From: Hafnia alvei
Lineage (GTDB): Bacteria > Pseudomonadota > Gammaproteobacteria > Enterobacterales > Enterobacteriaceae
DNA: 64,000 nucleotides
Direction: 5' to 3'
NCBI RefSeq assembly: GCF_964063325.1
Contig: NZ_OZ061315.1
Location: 1,984,001-2,048,000 of the forward strand
The notes beneath the pieces are model-generated. The model worked only from the letters and a program-made list of their open reading frames with translations. It searched no databases and was not told where the DNA came from. Below, in pieces: positions 50,622 through 60,014 of the stretch. Both the position numbers and the translations under genes were made by a program. Each line of letters begins with the position of its first letter. Within the stretch, counting starts at the first letter, position 1.

Positions 50622-51828
50622 CGCATCATTATGTGAAACGTCACCGGACGATTTAGTCCAGACCGCACTTTATCAGGCCTTGGACATGATGAATGCGCGT
50701 CAGGTGCGTGAGTTTGCAGTGCCTCCTTCCACCCTGATGGGGCCGGGGGCGGTTAGCCGTTGCGGTCAGTCTCTGGTGGATCGCGGCATTGAGCGTGTCT
50801 TTCTGATGGTTGACGGCGGTTTGCATCAGGCTGGAATGACGCAGGTTTTGCTGCGAAGTCTGGAGCAAAGCGGCGTGGCCTATGAAATTTGGGCCTGTCC
50901 GCCGGGTGAGCCTATTGATACCGATGTTAGCGCCGCGGTGGCACAACTATTACAGGTGCAGTGCGACGGCGTGATTGCTTTGGGCGGCGGCTCGGTGCTG
51001 GATGCGGCGAAGGCCGCTGCGCTACAGGCGGCCAATCCCTCGCTGAATTTTGCTGAGCTGACTCCGTCTTTGCGCCTTAAACGTCGCTTGCCGCTGATTG
51101 CCATTCCGACCACCGCCGGAACGGGCTCAGAGGCGACCAACGTTTCGGTCATTATCGCCATGCCCCAGCACCGTAAGCAGGTTTTGGTTCACGCGCTGCT
51201 CATTCCTGATATGGCCATTATTGATGCCTGTTTAACGCTGGGCGTGCCGTCGCACGTGACGGCCGCCACCGGTATTGATGCGCTGACTCACGCCATCGAG
51301 GCCTATGTTGCTACCAATGTAACAGGGCTGACCCGTGCGTTGGCACATCGTGCGATTACGCTAATTGGTCAGGCATTACCGCAGGCGGTTGGGCAGGGGC
51401 AAGATCTGGCTGCGCGTGAGTCGCTGATGATGGCGTCTTACATGGCGGGAATGGCGTTTTCTAACGCCGGTTTAGGCCTATGCCATGCCTGCGCGCATCA
51501 GATTGGCGCGGCGTATGGCATTGCGCACGGCGTGGCGAACGCCATCATGCTGCCGCAGGTGATGGATTTTAACCGCTTGGTATGCAAAAGAACGTTTGCC
51601 GAAATTGGTCATGCCCTGACGCGGGAAACCTGCGACGCGGCAGGCACCATTCGTGCAATCGCGCAGTTGATTGACGATGTGGGATTGGGCGGCAATCTGG
51701 CGAGCTATGGCGGGCAGGAATCTGACTATGCCGAATTCGCCCGTGCAGCATTACAAGACGTGTGCATTCAAAGTAATCCACGCACCGTCACTGAGGCTCA
51801 AATTTTGGCGCTGTATCGGGGCTCGTGA
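50614..51828 (+). CDS. eutG: EutG, iron-dependent alcohol dehydrogenase
   Basis: 404 aa from the ATG at 50614 (GAAGGG 5 bp upstream); an upstream extension is not supported. It belongs to the Fe-ADH family: GGGSVLDAAK for NAD binding, TTAGTGSEATNVSVI, then metal-binding histidines in ATGIDALTHAIEAY and HACAHQIGAAYGIAHGVANA. It reduces acetaldehyde to ethanol and regenerates NAD+ for EutE. A short hydrophilic N-terminal extension is typical. Confidence 0.94.
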   Translation: MHNASLCETSPDDLVQTALYQALDMMNARQVREFAVPPSTLMGPGAVSRCGQSLVDRGIERVFLMVDGGLHQAGMTQVLLRSLEQSGVAYEIWACPPGEPIDTDVSAAVAQLLQVQCDGVIALGGGSVLDAAKAAALQAANPSLNFAELTPSLRLKRRLPLIAIPTTAGTGSEATNVSVIIAMPQHRKQVLVHALLIPDMAIIDACLTLGVPSHVTAATGIDALTHAIEAYVATNVTGLTRALAHRAITLIGQALPQAVGQGQDLAARESLMMASYMAGMAFSNAGLGLCHACAHQIGAAYGIAHGVANAIMLPQVMDFNRLVCKRTFAEIGHALTRETCDAAGTIRAIAQLIDDVGLGGNLASYGGQESDYAEFARAALQDVCIQSNPRTVTEAQILALYRGS

Positions 51829-51862
51829 GCTGACTTAAACAGGCTTTGAAGGAGAACAGGCT

Positions 51863-53110
51863 ATGGGCATTAACGAAATTATCATGTACATCATGATGAT
51901 CTTCATGCTGATTGCGGCAGTGGATCGCATATTTACCCAGTTTGGCGGCTCGGAACAGATTTTAGGCAAAATCGGCCTTGGCTCGGTAGGAAAGAGTATT
52001 TCTGGCTCGGGTGGTCAATTCGAAGAAGGCTTTATGGCGATGGGGGCCTTGGGCTTAGCGATGGTGGGGATGACCGCGCTGGCGCCGGTGTTGGCGTATT
52101 TGCTGGGACCGATCATTATCCCTATTTATGAAATGCTGGGGGCGAATCCCTCCATGTTTGCAGGCACCTTGTTGGCCTGTGATATGGGCGGTTTCTTCCT
52201 TGCCAAAGAGCTGGCGGGCGGAGACATCGCTGCATGGCTTTACTCTGGCTTGATTCTCGGTTCCATGATGGGGCCAACCATCGTGTTCTCTATTCCCGTA
52301 GCGTTGGGGATTATTGAAAAATCAGATCGTCGTTATTTGGCGTTAGGTGTATTAGCAGGCATTGTCACCATCCCGATTGGCTGTATTGCGGGCGGCTTGG
52401 TAGCGATGTATTCCGGCGTGGAAGTGAACGGTCAGCCGGTGGTATTTACGCTTAGCCTGATCCTGATGAACATGATCCCCGTACTTATCGTGGCCGCGCT
52501 GGTCGCGCTGGGGCTGAAGCTGATCCCCGAAAAAATGATCAACGGTTTTCAGATTTTCGCCAAAATCTTGGTGGCGATTATCACCGTGGGGTTGGCCGCT
52601 GCGGTGGCTGAGTTTGCCGTTGGCTGGACGATCATTCCTGGGCTAGATCCTATCTTCATGAGCGAAGGCGATAAGCCCGGTCAGGTGATGCGCGCGATTG
52701 AAGTGATCGGCTCCATCTCCTGTGTTCTGCTCGGCGCCTACCCGATGGTATTGCTGCTAACCCGTTGGTTTGAAAAACCGTTAATGCGCGTGGGGGGTGT
52801 TCTGCGGATTAACAATATGGCCGCGGGTGGCATGGTCGCCACGCTGGCTAACAACATCCCGATGTTTGGCATGATGAAACAAATGGATGCGCGCGGCAAA
52901 GTGATCAACTGTGCGTTTGCGGTATCCGCCGCCTTTGCGCTGGGCGACCACCTCGGTTTTGCCGCGGCGAATATGCCTAGCATGATTTTCCCGATGATCG
53001 TCGGCAAGTTAGTTGGTGGGGTTACGGCTATCGGCGTCGCCATGATGTTAGTGCCGAAAGGGGAAGACGTCGCCGTTAACGCTGAGCAACCTGTGTCTGA
53101 GGAGGCCTAG
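51863..53110 (+). CDS. eutH: EutH, ethanolamine permease
   Basis: 415 aa, about ten membrane segments. The sequence follows enteric EutH along its length (FTQFGGSEQILGKIGLGSVGKS, LLACDMGGFFLAKELAGGD, LGDHLGFAAANMPSM). It supports uptake of ethanolamine when the outside supply is low or acidic. It ends right before the eutA GTG start. Confidence 0.95.
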   Translation: MGINEIIMYIMMIFMLIAAVDRIFTQFGGSEQILGKIGLGSVGKSISGSGGQFEEGFMAMGALGLAMVGMTALAPVLAYLLGPIIIPIYEMLGANPSMFAGTLLACDMGGFFLAKELAGGDIAAWLYSGLILGSMMGPTIVFSIPVALGIIEKSDRRYLALGVLAGIVTIPIGCIAGGLVAMYSGVEVNGQPVVFTLSLILMNMIPVLIVAALVALGLKLIPEKMINGFQIFAKILVAIITVGLAAAVAEFAVGWTIIPGLDPIFMSEGDKPGQVMRAIEVIGSISCVLLGAYPMVLLLTRWFEKPLMRVGGVLRINNMAAGGMVATLANNIPMFGMMKQMDARGKVINCAFAVSAAFALGDHLGFAAANMPSMIFPMIVGKLVGGVTAIGVAMMLVPKGEDVAVNAEQPVSEEA

Positions 53111-53111
53111 C

Positions 53112-54524
53112 GTGAAAACTCTCGAACTGCTTAGCGTTGGTATTGATATTGGCACCACTACCACGCAGGTGATCTTCTCACGCCTGTCGTTGGTGAACCG
53201 TGCGTCCATTTCTCAGGTGCCTCGCTATGAGTTCGTGAAGCGCGAGATTATTTGGCAAAGCCCGGTGTTGTTTACACCGGTTGATTTTGCCGGTTTTCTG
53301 CGCGAAGAAGAGCTGCTGGCTCTGGTGCTCGCACAGTATCAGGCCGCAGGCATTGCGCCTGAAACCATCGACTCGGGCGCCATTATTATCACCGGTGAAA
53401 CGGCCAAAACCCGTAATGCACGCCCGGCGATCGTGGCGCTTTCTCAACGGCTGGGGGATTTTGTGGTGGCCACTGCGGGGCCGCATTTAGAGTCGGTTAT
53501 TGCCGGTTTTGGCTCGGGGGCACAGGCCTTATCCGAACAAAAAATGGCGCGGGTTTTAAACATTGATATCGGCGGCGGCACGGCGAACTATGTGCTGTTT
53601 GAAGCGGGACGGGTGATAAGCTCCGCCTGCTTAAACGTGGGTGGGCGGTTGATTGAAACCAGCCCCGACGGTCGCGTACTGCGTGCCCATCCGGCGGGGC
53701 AATGGATCGCGGATTCCCTGTTTGGCGCAGGGGTTAACGTGACAAGCCTGACGCGGGCACAGCTTGATCAGATTGCCGCACGCATGGCGCAGCTGCTGCT
53801 CGAAGTGTTCAATGGCGCACCTTCTCCGTTAGCTCAGCGGTTACTGATGACCGATGCGCTACCCGCCTGTGATTCTCTATACGCCTTAACGCTTTCGGGC
53901 GGGGTGGGCGAGTGTTTTCGCTCGAACGACAATAGTAATCCATTCCGGTTTGGCGATATCGGCCCGCTGTTGGCGCAGGCGATTCACCAAGAACCGGGAT
54001 TTGCCGCGCTGCCGGTGCAGGTACCGAATCAAACCGTGCGAGCCACGGTGATCGGCGCGGGGGCGCATACGCTTTCCCTTTCTGGCAGCACTATCTGGCT
54101 GGATGGCTTATCTCTGCCTATTCGCAATATTCCGGTTGTTCATCCTGATGCGAGTCATGCGACCTCGCTGGTAGACGCGTGGTTGCAGGCGCTCACCCAA
54201 ATGGATTTACAGCCCCAGCACGATCTCTATGCATTGGCGTTACCTACCGAGCTGCCGGTGAACTATGCCTCGGTACAGCACTGTATCGACGCCTTGCAGG
54301 AATTCAGCACTCGCTTTTCAAATCCGCATCCGCTGCTGGTCGTTGCCTGTCAGGATTTTGGCAAGGCTTTGGGCATGCTGCTGCGGCCGATGATGGCACA
54401 ACGTCAGCTGGCGGTGATCGATGAAGTGATCACTCGAACCGGCGATTACATCGATATCGGCACACCGCTCTTTGGCGGCGCAGTGGTGCCGGTCACCGTC
54501 AAGTCACTGGCTTTTCCTTCTTAA
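53112..54524 (+). CDS. eutA: EutA, reactivating factor for ethanolamine ammonia-lyase
   Basis: 470 aa starting with GTG (GGAGG 5 bp upstream). It is an actin-like ATPase with VGIDIGTTTTQVIFSRL at the N-terminus and NIDIGGGTANYVLFEAG in the middle. It removes inactivated cobalamin from EutBC so that fresh adenosylcobalamin can bind. It is adjacent to eutBC, as in other enterics. Confidence 0.94.
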   Translation: MKTLELLSVGIDIGTTTTQVIFSRLSLVNRASISQVPRYEFVKREIIWQSPVLFTPVDFAGFLREEELLALVLAQYQAAGIAPETIDSGAIIITGETAKTRNARPAIVALSQRLGDFVVATAGPHLESVIAGFGSGAQALSEQKMARVLNIDIGGGTANYVLFEAGRVISSACLNVGGRLIETSPDGRVLRAHPAGQWIADSLFGAGVNVTSLTRAQLDQIAARMAQLLLEVFNGAPSPLAQRLLMTDALPACDSLYALTLSGGVGECFRSNDNSNPFRFGDIGPLLAQAIHQEPGFAALPVQVPNQTVRATVIGAGAHTLSLSGSTIWLDGLSLPIRNIPVVHPDASHATSLVDAWLQALTQMDLQPQHDLYALALPTELPVNYASVQHCIDALQEFSTRFSNPHPLLVVACQDFGKALGMLLRPMMAQRQLAVIDEVITRTGDYIDIGTPLFGGAVVPVTVKSLAFPS

Positions 54525-54536
54525 GGGAATTTGTTT

Positions 54537-55898
54537 ATGAAACTAAAAACACAGTTATTCGGTAAGTCGTATCAGTTCAAGGATGTGAAGCAGGTGTTGG
54601 CGAAGGCCAACGAACTGCGTTCGGGGGATGTGTTAGCTGGCGTGGTGGCGGAGAGTTCGCAAGAGCGCGTAGCGGCCAAGCAGGTGCTGTCAGAGATGAC
54701 GATTGCGGATATCCGCATGAATCCGGTGATCCCTTATGAAGAAGACTGTGTCACGCGCATTATTCAAGATGACATCAATGAAACCGCCTATGCCCGAGTA
54801 AAAAACTGGAGCATTAGCGAGCTGCGCGAATACATTCTGGATGATGAAACCAGCGTGGATGACATCGCTTTTTTACGCAAAGGGATCAGCTCCGAAGTGG
54901 TTGCCGCCGTGGCGAAAATTTGCTCCAACGCCGATTTAATCTACGGTGCTAAAAAGATGCCGGTGATTAAGAAAGCCAATACCACCATTGGCATTCCCGG
55001 CACGTTTAGCGCACGTCTACAGCCGAACGATACGCGCGACGATGTGCAGAGCATTGTGGCGCAGATTTATGAAGGGCTCTCATTTGGACTGGGCGATGCG
55101 GTCATCGGGGTGAATCCGGTCACCGACGACGTCGATAACCTGAGCCGTGTGTTAGATACCATCTACGGCGTCATCGACAAATTTTCTATTCCGACCCAAG
55201 GCTGCGTGCTGGCGCATGTGACGACGCAAATCGAAGCGATCAAGCGTGGTGCGCCGGGTGGTCTGATTTTCCAAAGTATCTGCGGCAGTGAAAAAGGGCT
55301 GAAAGAGTTTGGCGTTGAGCTGGCGATGCTTGATGAAGCACGCGCAGTCGGTGCGGAATACAACCGAATTGCCGGTAGCAACTGTCTCTATTTTGAAACT
55401 GGCCAAGGCTCTGCGCTGTCGGCTGGGGCTAACTTCGGAGCCGATCAGGTCACGATGGAAGCGCGCAACTATGGCTTAGCGCATCACTACGATCCGTTCA
55501 TTGTGAATACCGTGGTCGGCTTCATTGGGCCAGAGTATTTGTACAACGATCGCCAGATTATTCGCGCCGGTTTAGAAGACCATTTCATGGGCAAACTGAG
55601 CGGAATTTCTATGGGCTGCGACTGCTGCTACACCAACCATGCGGATGCCGATCAGAACCTGAACGAAAACCTGATGATCCTGCTGGCGACCGCCGGATGT
55701 AACTACATCATGGGGATGCCGTTGGGCGACGACATCATGCTCAACTACCAGACCACGGCATTCCACGACACGGCTACGGTGCGCCAGCTGTTGAACCTGC
55801 GTCCATCGCCGGAGTTTGAGCGCTGGCTCGAAACCATGGGGCTGATGGCGAATGGCCGTTTGACCGCGCGCGCCGGTGATCCGTCGCTCTTTTTCTGA
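54537..55898 (+). CDS. eutB: EutB, ethanolamine ammonia-lyase large subunit
   Basis: 453 aa from the ATG at 54537 (GGGAA upstream). Very close to Salmonella EutB: KNWSISELREYILDDETSVD, GIPGTFSARLQPNDTRDDVQS, FETGQGSALSAGANFGADQ and SGISMGCDCCYTNHADADQN. It is a TIM barrel that binds ethanolamine and, with EutC, holds the cobalamin used for radical cleavage to acetaldehyde and ammonia. Confidence 0.97.
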   Translation: MKLKTQLFGKSYQFKDVKQVLAKANELRSGDVLAGVVAESSQERVAAKQVLSEMTIADIRMNPVIPYEEDCVTRIIQDDINETAYARVKNWSISELREYILDDETSVDDIAFLRKGISSEVVAAVAKICSNADLIYGAKKMPVIKKANTTIGIPGTFSARLQPNDTRDDVQSIVAQIYEGLSFGLGDAVIGVNPVTDDVDNLSRVLDTIYGVIDKFSIPTQGCVLAHVTTQIEAIKRGAPGGLIFQSICGSEKGLKEFGVELAMLDEARAVGAEYNRIAGSNCLYFETGQGSALSAGANFGADQVTMEARNYGLAHHYDPFIVNTVVGFIGPEYLYNDRQIIRAGLEDHFMGKLSGISMGCDCCYTNHADADQNLNENLMILLATAGCNYIMGMPLGDDIMLNYQTTAFHDTATVRQLLNLRPSPEFERWLETMGLMANGRLTARAGDPSLFF

Positions 55899-55916
55899 TT
55901 TCTGAGGTAAATCATC

Positions 55917-56798
55917 ATGGATCAAAAGCAAATAGAAGAGATTGTGCGCAGCGTGATGTCACGTATGGCGCAGCCAGAAACCGCTGCGCAACCGACCGCA
56001 GCTGGAGTCGTCACGGGCGTGGAGAGCGGCGAATGTTGTGCTGTCGATCTCGGTTCTGACGAGGCTAAGCAGTGGATCGGGGTTAAGAACCCGCATCGCC
56101 TAGACGTGCTACAGGAGCTGCGGGCGAGCACCGCGGCCCGCGTATGTACTGGACGCGCTGGCCCTCGACCACGTACTCAGGCGCTGCTGCGTTTTTTGGC
56201 TGACCATTCGCGCTCCAAAGATACGGTATTGAAAGAAGTGCCGCCGGAGTGGGTACAAAAGCACGGGCTGTTGGAAGTGCAGTCGGAGATCAGCGACAAA
56301 AATCTGTATCTCACCCGTCCAGATATGGGACGACGTCTTAGCGCTAATGCCATTGAAACCTTGAAAACCCAGTGCAAAGCCAATCCCGATGTACAGGTGG
56401 TGATTTCTGATGGTTTATCAACCGATGCGATTACCGCTAACTATGACGAGATCCTTCCGCCGTTGCTGAAAGGGCTGGAGCAGGCGGGGATGAACGTCGG
56501 CACGCCGTTCTTTGTGCGCTATGGGCGCGTGAAAATAGAAGATCAGATTGGCGAGTTATTGGGCGCGAAAGTGGTGATTTTGCTGGTGGGAGAACGTCCA
56601 GGCCTGGGGCAGTCAGAAAGCCTTTCCTGTTATGCGGTCTATTCACCACGCATGGCTACCACGGTAGAGGCCGATCGTACCTGCATTTCAAATATCCATC
56701 GTGGCGGCACGCCTCCGGTAGAAGCAGCAGCGGTGATTGTGGATTTGGCCAAACGGATGCTGGAACAGAAAGCCTCCGGTATTTCGATGACTCGTTAA
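55917..56798 (+). CDS. eutC: EutC, ethanolamine ammonia-lyase small subunit
   Basis: 293 aa. The N-terminal helix MDQKQIEEIVRSVMSRM resembles a microcompartment-targeting peptide and the EutE N-terminus. The rest matches EutC: STAARVCTGRAGPRPRTQALLRFLADHS, VVISDGLSTDAITANYDEIL and TCISNIHRGGTPPVEAAAVI. It binds the lower face of the corrin ring together with EutB. Confidence 0.96.
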   Translation: MDQKQIEEIVRSVMSRMAQPETAAQPTAAGVVTGVESGECCAVDLGSDEAKQWIGVKNPHRLDVLQELRASTAARVCTGRAGPRPRTQALLRFLADHSRSKDTVLKEVPPEWVQKHGLLEVQSEISDKNLYLTRPDMGRRLSANAIETLKTQCKANPDVQVVISDGLSTDAITANYDEILPPLLKGLEQAGMNVGTPFFVRYGRVKIEDQIGELLGAKVVILLVGERPGLGQSESLSCYAVYSPRMATTVEADRTCISNIHRGGTPPVEAAAVIVDLAKRMLEQKASGISMTR

Positions 56799-56810
56799 GG
56801 AGTAAGCACC

Positions 56811-57470
56811 ATGCCAGCATTAGATTTGATTAAGCCGAGCGTCAAAGCGATGAGGGTGATTGCCGCGCTGCAGGAAGATTTCCACCGTGAGCTGAAGCTG
56901 CCGTCGCATATTCGCAGCCTTGGCCTGATTACCGTGGACTCCGACGATGTGGCTTATATTGCCGCCGATGAGGCCACTAAACAGGCTCAGGTCGAAGTCG
57001 TTTATGGCCGTTCTTTGTACGCCGGTGCCGCGCACTCGCCGTCACCCTCTTCGGGTGAGGTAATTATTATGCTCGGGGGGCCAAACCCAGCTGAAGTGCG
57101 CGCTGGTTTAGATGCGATGCAAGCCATGATCGAACAAGGGCCGGCCTTCCAATGGGCTAGCGATGCCGAAGACACGGCGTTTCTCGCGCATGTGGTCTCG
57201 CGCACCGGCTCTTATCTGTCTGGTTCTTCCGGCATTCGGTTAGGCGATCCGTTGGCGTATTTGGTTGCACCGCCGCTAGAAGCGACCTTTGGCATTGATG
57301 CGGCGCTGAAAGCCGCCGATGTGCAGCTGGTGACCTATGTTGCACCGCCGTCAGAAACTAACTATTCCGCCGCGTTTTTAAGCGGTAGTCAGGCGGCGTG
57401 TAAAGCGGCGTGTAATGCGTTTAGCGAAGCAGTATTGGAAATAGCACGCTGTCCTATTCAGCGCGCTTAA
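56811..57470 (+). CDS. eutL: EutL, trimeric tandem-BMC shell protein
   Basis: 219 aa with two fused BMC domains (about 1-105 and 110-219). Matching segments are IKPSVKAMRVIAALQEDFHRELKL and DTAFLAHVVSRTGSYLSGSSGIRLGDPLAYLVAPPLEATFG. EutL forms trimers with a gated large pore that may pass cofactors, and ethanolamine binding has been seen in homologues. The GGAGT site is near the ATG. Confidence 0.95.
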   Translation: MPALDLIKPSVKAMRVIAALQEDFHRELKLPSHIRSLGLITVDSDDVAYIAADEATKQAQVEVVYGRSLYAGAAHSPSPSSGEVIIMLGGPNPAEVRAGLDAMQAMIEQGPAFQWASDAEDTAFLAHVVSRTGSYLSGSSGIRLGDPLAYLVAPPLEATFGIDAALKAADVQLVTYVAPPSETNYSAAFLSGSQAACKAACNAFSEAVLEIARCPIQRA

Positions 57471-57482
57471 CGGAGGACGGCC

Positions 57483-58049
57483 ATGATCAACGCACTAGGA
57501 TTACTGGAAGTGTCAGGTTTGGTGGCGGGCATTGACGCCGCCGACGCCATGCTGAAAGCGGCTCAGGTTCGGGTCCTCAATCATGAAGTGGTTGATCCGG
57601 GTCTGGTGACGCTGGTGATTGAAGGCGATCTGGCGGCCTGTCGTGCGGCATTGGACGCCGGTGCGGCGGCAGCCAGCCGAACCGGTATGGTGATTAGTCG
57701 CAAAGAGATTGGCCGCCCCGATCCTGATACTGAATGGTTAATTTTAGGGCTGAGAGGTTTAGCGCCAAAACCGTCTCCTACGCCTGAAGCTGCGCCCGCG
57801 CCTGAAATAGCACAGCCAGCGCTGACGGAAACCGAGACTTCAGACGATGAAATTGCGGTAACGCAAGTATGGCTAGCGGAGATCGCCAGCCATGCCCAAG
57901 GTATGACGGCGGGCGAAATGGCGGCTCGCTTTCAACTGAGCTTGAAGCAGACCAGACATACGTTAGAAACGCTGTTGCGGGAAGGCAAACTGCGTAAGCG
58001 GGGCAGCCGCTATCGTATAAAAGTGGCGAAGGAGGAGGGGCATGAATAA
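57483..58049 (+). CDS. eutK: EutK, shell protein with C-terminal nucleic-acid-binding-type domain
   Basis: 188 aa. A BMC-H domain (about 1-95) is followed by a Pro/Ala/Glu linker and a winged-helix domain (about 130-185: VWLAEIASHAQGMTAGEMAARFQLSLKQTRHTLETLL). This C-terminal domain is typical of EutK and is thought to face the lumen. It overlaps the next gene by 8 bp, so the following pduS-like gene is in the same translational unit. Confidence 0.94.
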   Translation: MINALGLLEVSGLVAGIDAADAMLKAAQVRVLNHEVVDPGLVTLVIEGDLAACRAALDAGAAAASRTGMVISRKEIGRPDPDTEWLILGLRGLAPKPSPTPEAAPAPEIAQPALTETETSDDEIAVTQVWLAEIASHAQGMTAGEMAARFQLSLKQTRHTLETLLREGKLRKRGSRYRIKVAKEEGHE

Positions 58050-59394
58050 CCCGAGCCAAATACGCATGGCGCTAACGCCTGAGGAGATCCGTACTCGGGT
58101 AGCAGCGGCGGGTGTGGTGGGATCGGGCGGTGCTGGCTTTCCGACTCACGTGAAACTTCAGGCGCAGGCGGAGATTTATTTAGTCAACGCCGCCGAATGT
58201 GAGCCGCTGTTGCAGGTCGATCAGCAGCTGGCTGCTCAGTCGGCGGCTCGCTTGCTGCGTGGGCTGCAGTATGCCATGTGTGCCACGGGTGCCACCGAGG
58301 GCATAGTTGCGATTAAGCGTAAATATCATGTCGCCATAGAGGCGCTAACGCCGCTGCTGACAGCCGGAATTCGGCTGCATATTTTACCGGATGTCTATCC
58401 TGCGGGAGATGAAGTGATCACCATTTGGCTGGCGACCGGACGGCGCGTTCCCCCTGCGTCGCTGCCGCTGTCGGTTGGCGTGGTGGTGAACAATGTGCAA
58501 ACGCTGCTGAACGTTGCCGCAGCGGTGGAAACACAAACGCCGGTGACTCAACGCACCTTAACCATTAACGGCGCGGTGGCTGAACCGATGACGCTCACGC
58601 TGCCGCTGGGGACTTCATTGCGCGAGGCGCTGGCGCTGGCCGGCGGTGCAACCGTCGCCAATCCTGCCTTTATCAACGGCGGCCCGATGATGGGACGCTT
58701 GTTGGCATCGTTGGATGAACCGATCACGAAAACGACCGGCGGACTGCTGGTTCTGCCAAGCGATCATCTGTTGATTGAACGTCGAATGCGCAGTGAGCGG
58801 ACGGTGCTCAATCAAGCGAAAACGGTGTGTGAACAGTGTGGCATGTGCACCGAATTGTGCCCTAGACATCTGATGGGGCATGAACTGCCGCCGCATTTGA
58901 TTGTGCGTTCGGTGAGCTATGGTCAGCTCTCTTCACTTTCTTCTGTGACGGCGGCGTTAACCTGCTCCGAGTGTGGCGTGTGCGAGGCGTGGTCGTGTCC
59001 GGTAGAGATCTCCCCGATGCGAATTAATCAATTGCTGAAGGCGGAGCTGCGTGCCAAGGGCGTTCGTTATCAAGGTGAACTAGGCCCAGTTTCGCCGATG
59101 GCAGAGTATCGACTGCTGCCGGTTAAACGGCTGGTGGCGCGTTTGGGATTGGCGCCCTTCATGCATAAAGCGCCGATGCAAGAGACGACGTGGCAGCCTC
59201 ATCGGGTCGGGCTGACGCTTAATCAGCACATTGGCGCGCCAGCCACGCCTTGTGTCGAGATCGGACAGCGTATCACGCAGGGTGAGTGCATTGCGCAGAT
59301 GCAGAACGGTGCTTTGGGCGCAGCGCTACACGCCAGTATTTCCGGCGTGGTTAGCCAAGTGGGATCATGCAGTATCACGTTGGTGAGGGAGTAG
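58042..59394 (+). CDS. pduS: PduS-like cobalamin reductase / RnfC-related flavo-iron-sulfur protein
   Basis: 450 aa with GGAGGAGGGG directly upstream of the ATG. It begins with the RnfC/PduS flavin-and-NADH segment GVVGSGGAGFPTHVKL (residues about 24-39). A SLBB-like region lies about 165-245 (TLTINGAVAEPMTLTLPLG). Two [4Fe-4S] cluster motifs follow: C-x2-C-x2-C-x3-C at 263/266/269/273 and C-x2-C-x2-C-x4-C at 308/311/314/319. PduS in the 1,2-propanediol system reduces cob(III)/cob(II)alamin for the adenosyltransferase. The classical enteric eut operon lacks it. It overlaps eutK by 8 bp. Confidence 0.9.
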   Translation: MNNPSQIRMALTPEEIRTRVAAAGVVGSGGAGFPTHVKLQAQAEIYLVNAAECEPLLQVDQQLAAQSAARLLRGLQYAMCATGATEGIVAIKRKYHVAIEALTPLLTAGIRLHILPDVYPAGDEVITIWLATGRRVPPASLPLSVGVVVNNVQTLLNVAAAVETQTPVTQRTLTINGAVAEPMTLTLPLGTSLREALALAGGATVANPAFINGGPMMGRLLASLDEPITKTTGGLLVLPSDHLLIERRMRSERTVLNQAKTVCEQCGMCTELCPRHLMGHELPPHLIVRSVSYGQLSSLSSVTAALTCSECGVCEAWSCPVEISPMRINQLLKAELRAKGVRYQGELGPVSPMAEYRLLPVKRLVARLGLAPFMHKAPMQETTWQPHRVGLTLNQHIGAPATPCVEIGQRITQGECIAQMQNGALGAALHASISGVVSQVGSCSITLVRE

Positions 59395-59400
59395 CGAGTT

Positions 59401-59988
59401 ATGGTGTCGCAGAGCAGGATTATCACTGGGGTTAAGACCTATAACGCTATCGGGATGGTTGAGCTGTCGAGCATCGCTAAGGGGATGCAGGTGACAGACT
59501 TCATGCTGAAAAGCGCCAACGTCGGTTTGCTAATGGCCAAGACCGTTTGCCCCGGCAAATATGTGGTGATGGTGGGAGGGGACGTTGCTGCCGTGACGCA
59601 GGCGATAAGTACCGGCGAGCAGCAGGGCGGCACGCTGTTGGTTGACAGTTTTTTGCTGGCCAACGTGCACCCTGACGTCCTGCCCGCTATCAGCGGCGTG
59701 ACCGATATGCCCGATAAGCAGGCGGTGGGCGTTATAGAAACCTTCAGCGTAGCGGCCTGTATCGAAGCGGCTGATTGTGCGGTTAAAACCGCAAACATCA
59801 CACTAATTCGCTTGCATATGGCGTACGGTATTGGCGGGAAATGTTATGTGGTGATGAGCGGCGATGTGGCTGGCGTTACTACGGCTACGCAGGCGGCAAG
59901 TGAATCAGCAGGAGAAAAAGGCGCGCTGGTATACAGCATGGTGGTGCCTAACCCACATCCAGAATTCTGGCAGCAACTGGTGAGTTAA
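59401..59988 (+). CDS. pduT: PduT-like trimeric shell protein with cluster-binding Cys
   Basis: 195 aa, two tandem BMC domains (about 15-100 and 105-190). It follows Salmonella PduT closely: AIGMVELSSIAKGMQVTDFML, KTVCPGKYVVMVGGD, then VGVIETFSVAACIEAADCAVK and GIGGKCYVVMSGDVAG. Cys50 in TVCPGKY corresponds to the Cys that holds the [4Fe-4S] cluster at the PduT pore. About ten residues precede the usual start. It lies 6 bp after the pduS-like gene, the partner it interacts with in Pdu. Confidence 0.92.
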   Translation: MVSQSRIITGVKTYNAIGMVELSSIAKGMQVTDFMLKSANVGLLMAKTVCPGKYVVMVGGDVAAVTQAISTGEQQGGTLLVDSFLLANVHPDVLPAISGVTDMPDKQAVGVIETFSVAACIEAADCAVKTANITLIRLHMAYGIGGKCYVVMSGDVAGVTTATQAASESAGEKGALVYSMVVPNPHPEFWQQLVS

Positions 59989-60014
59989 CGCGTGGTTGCC
60001 GTCGAGGAGCGCAT

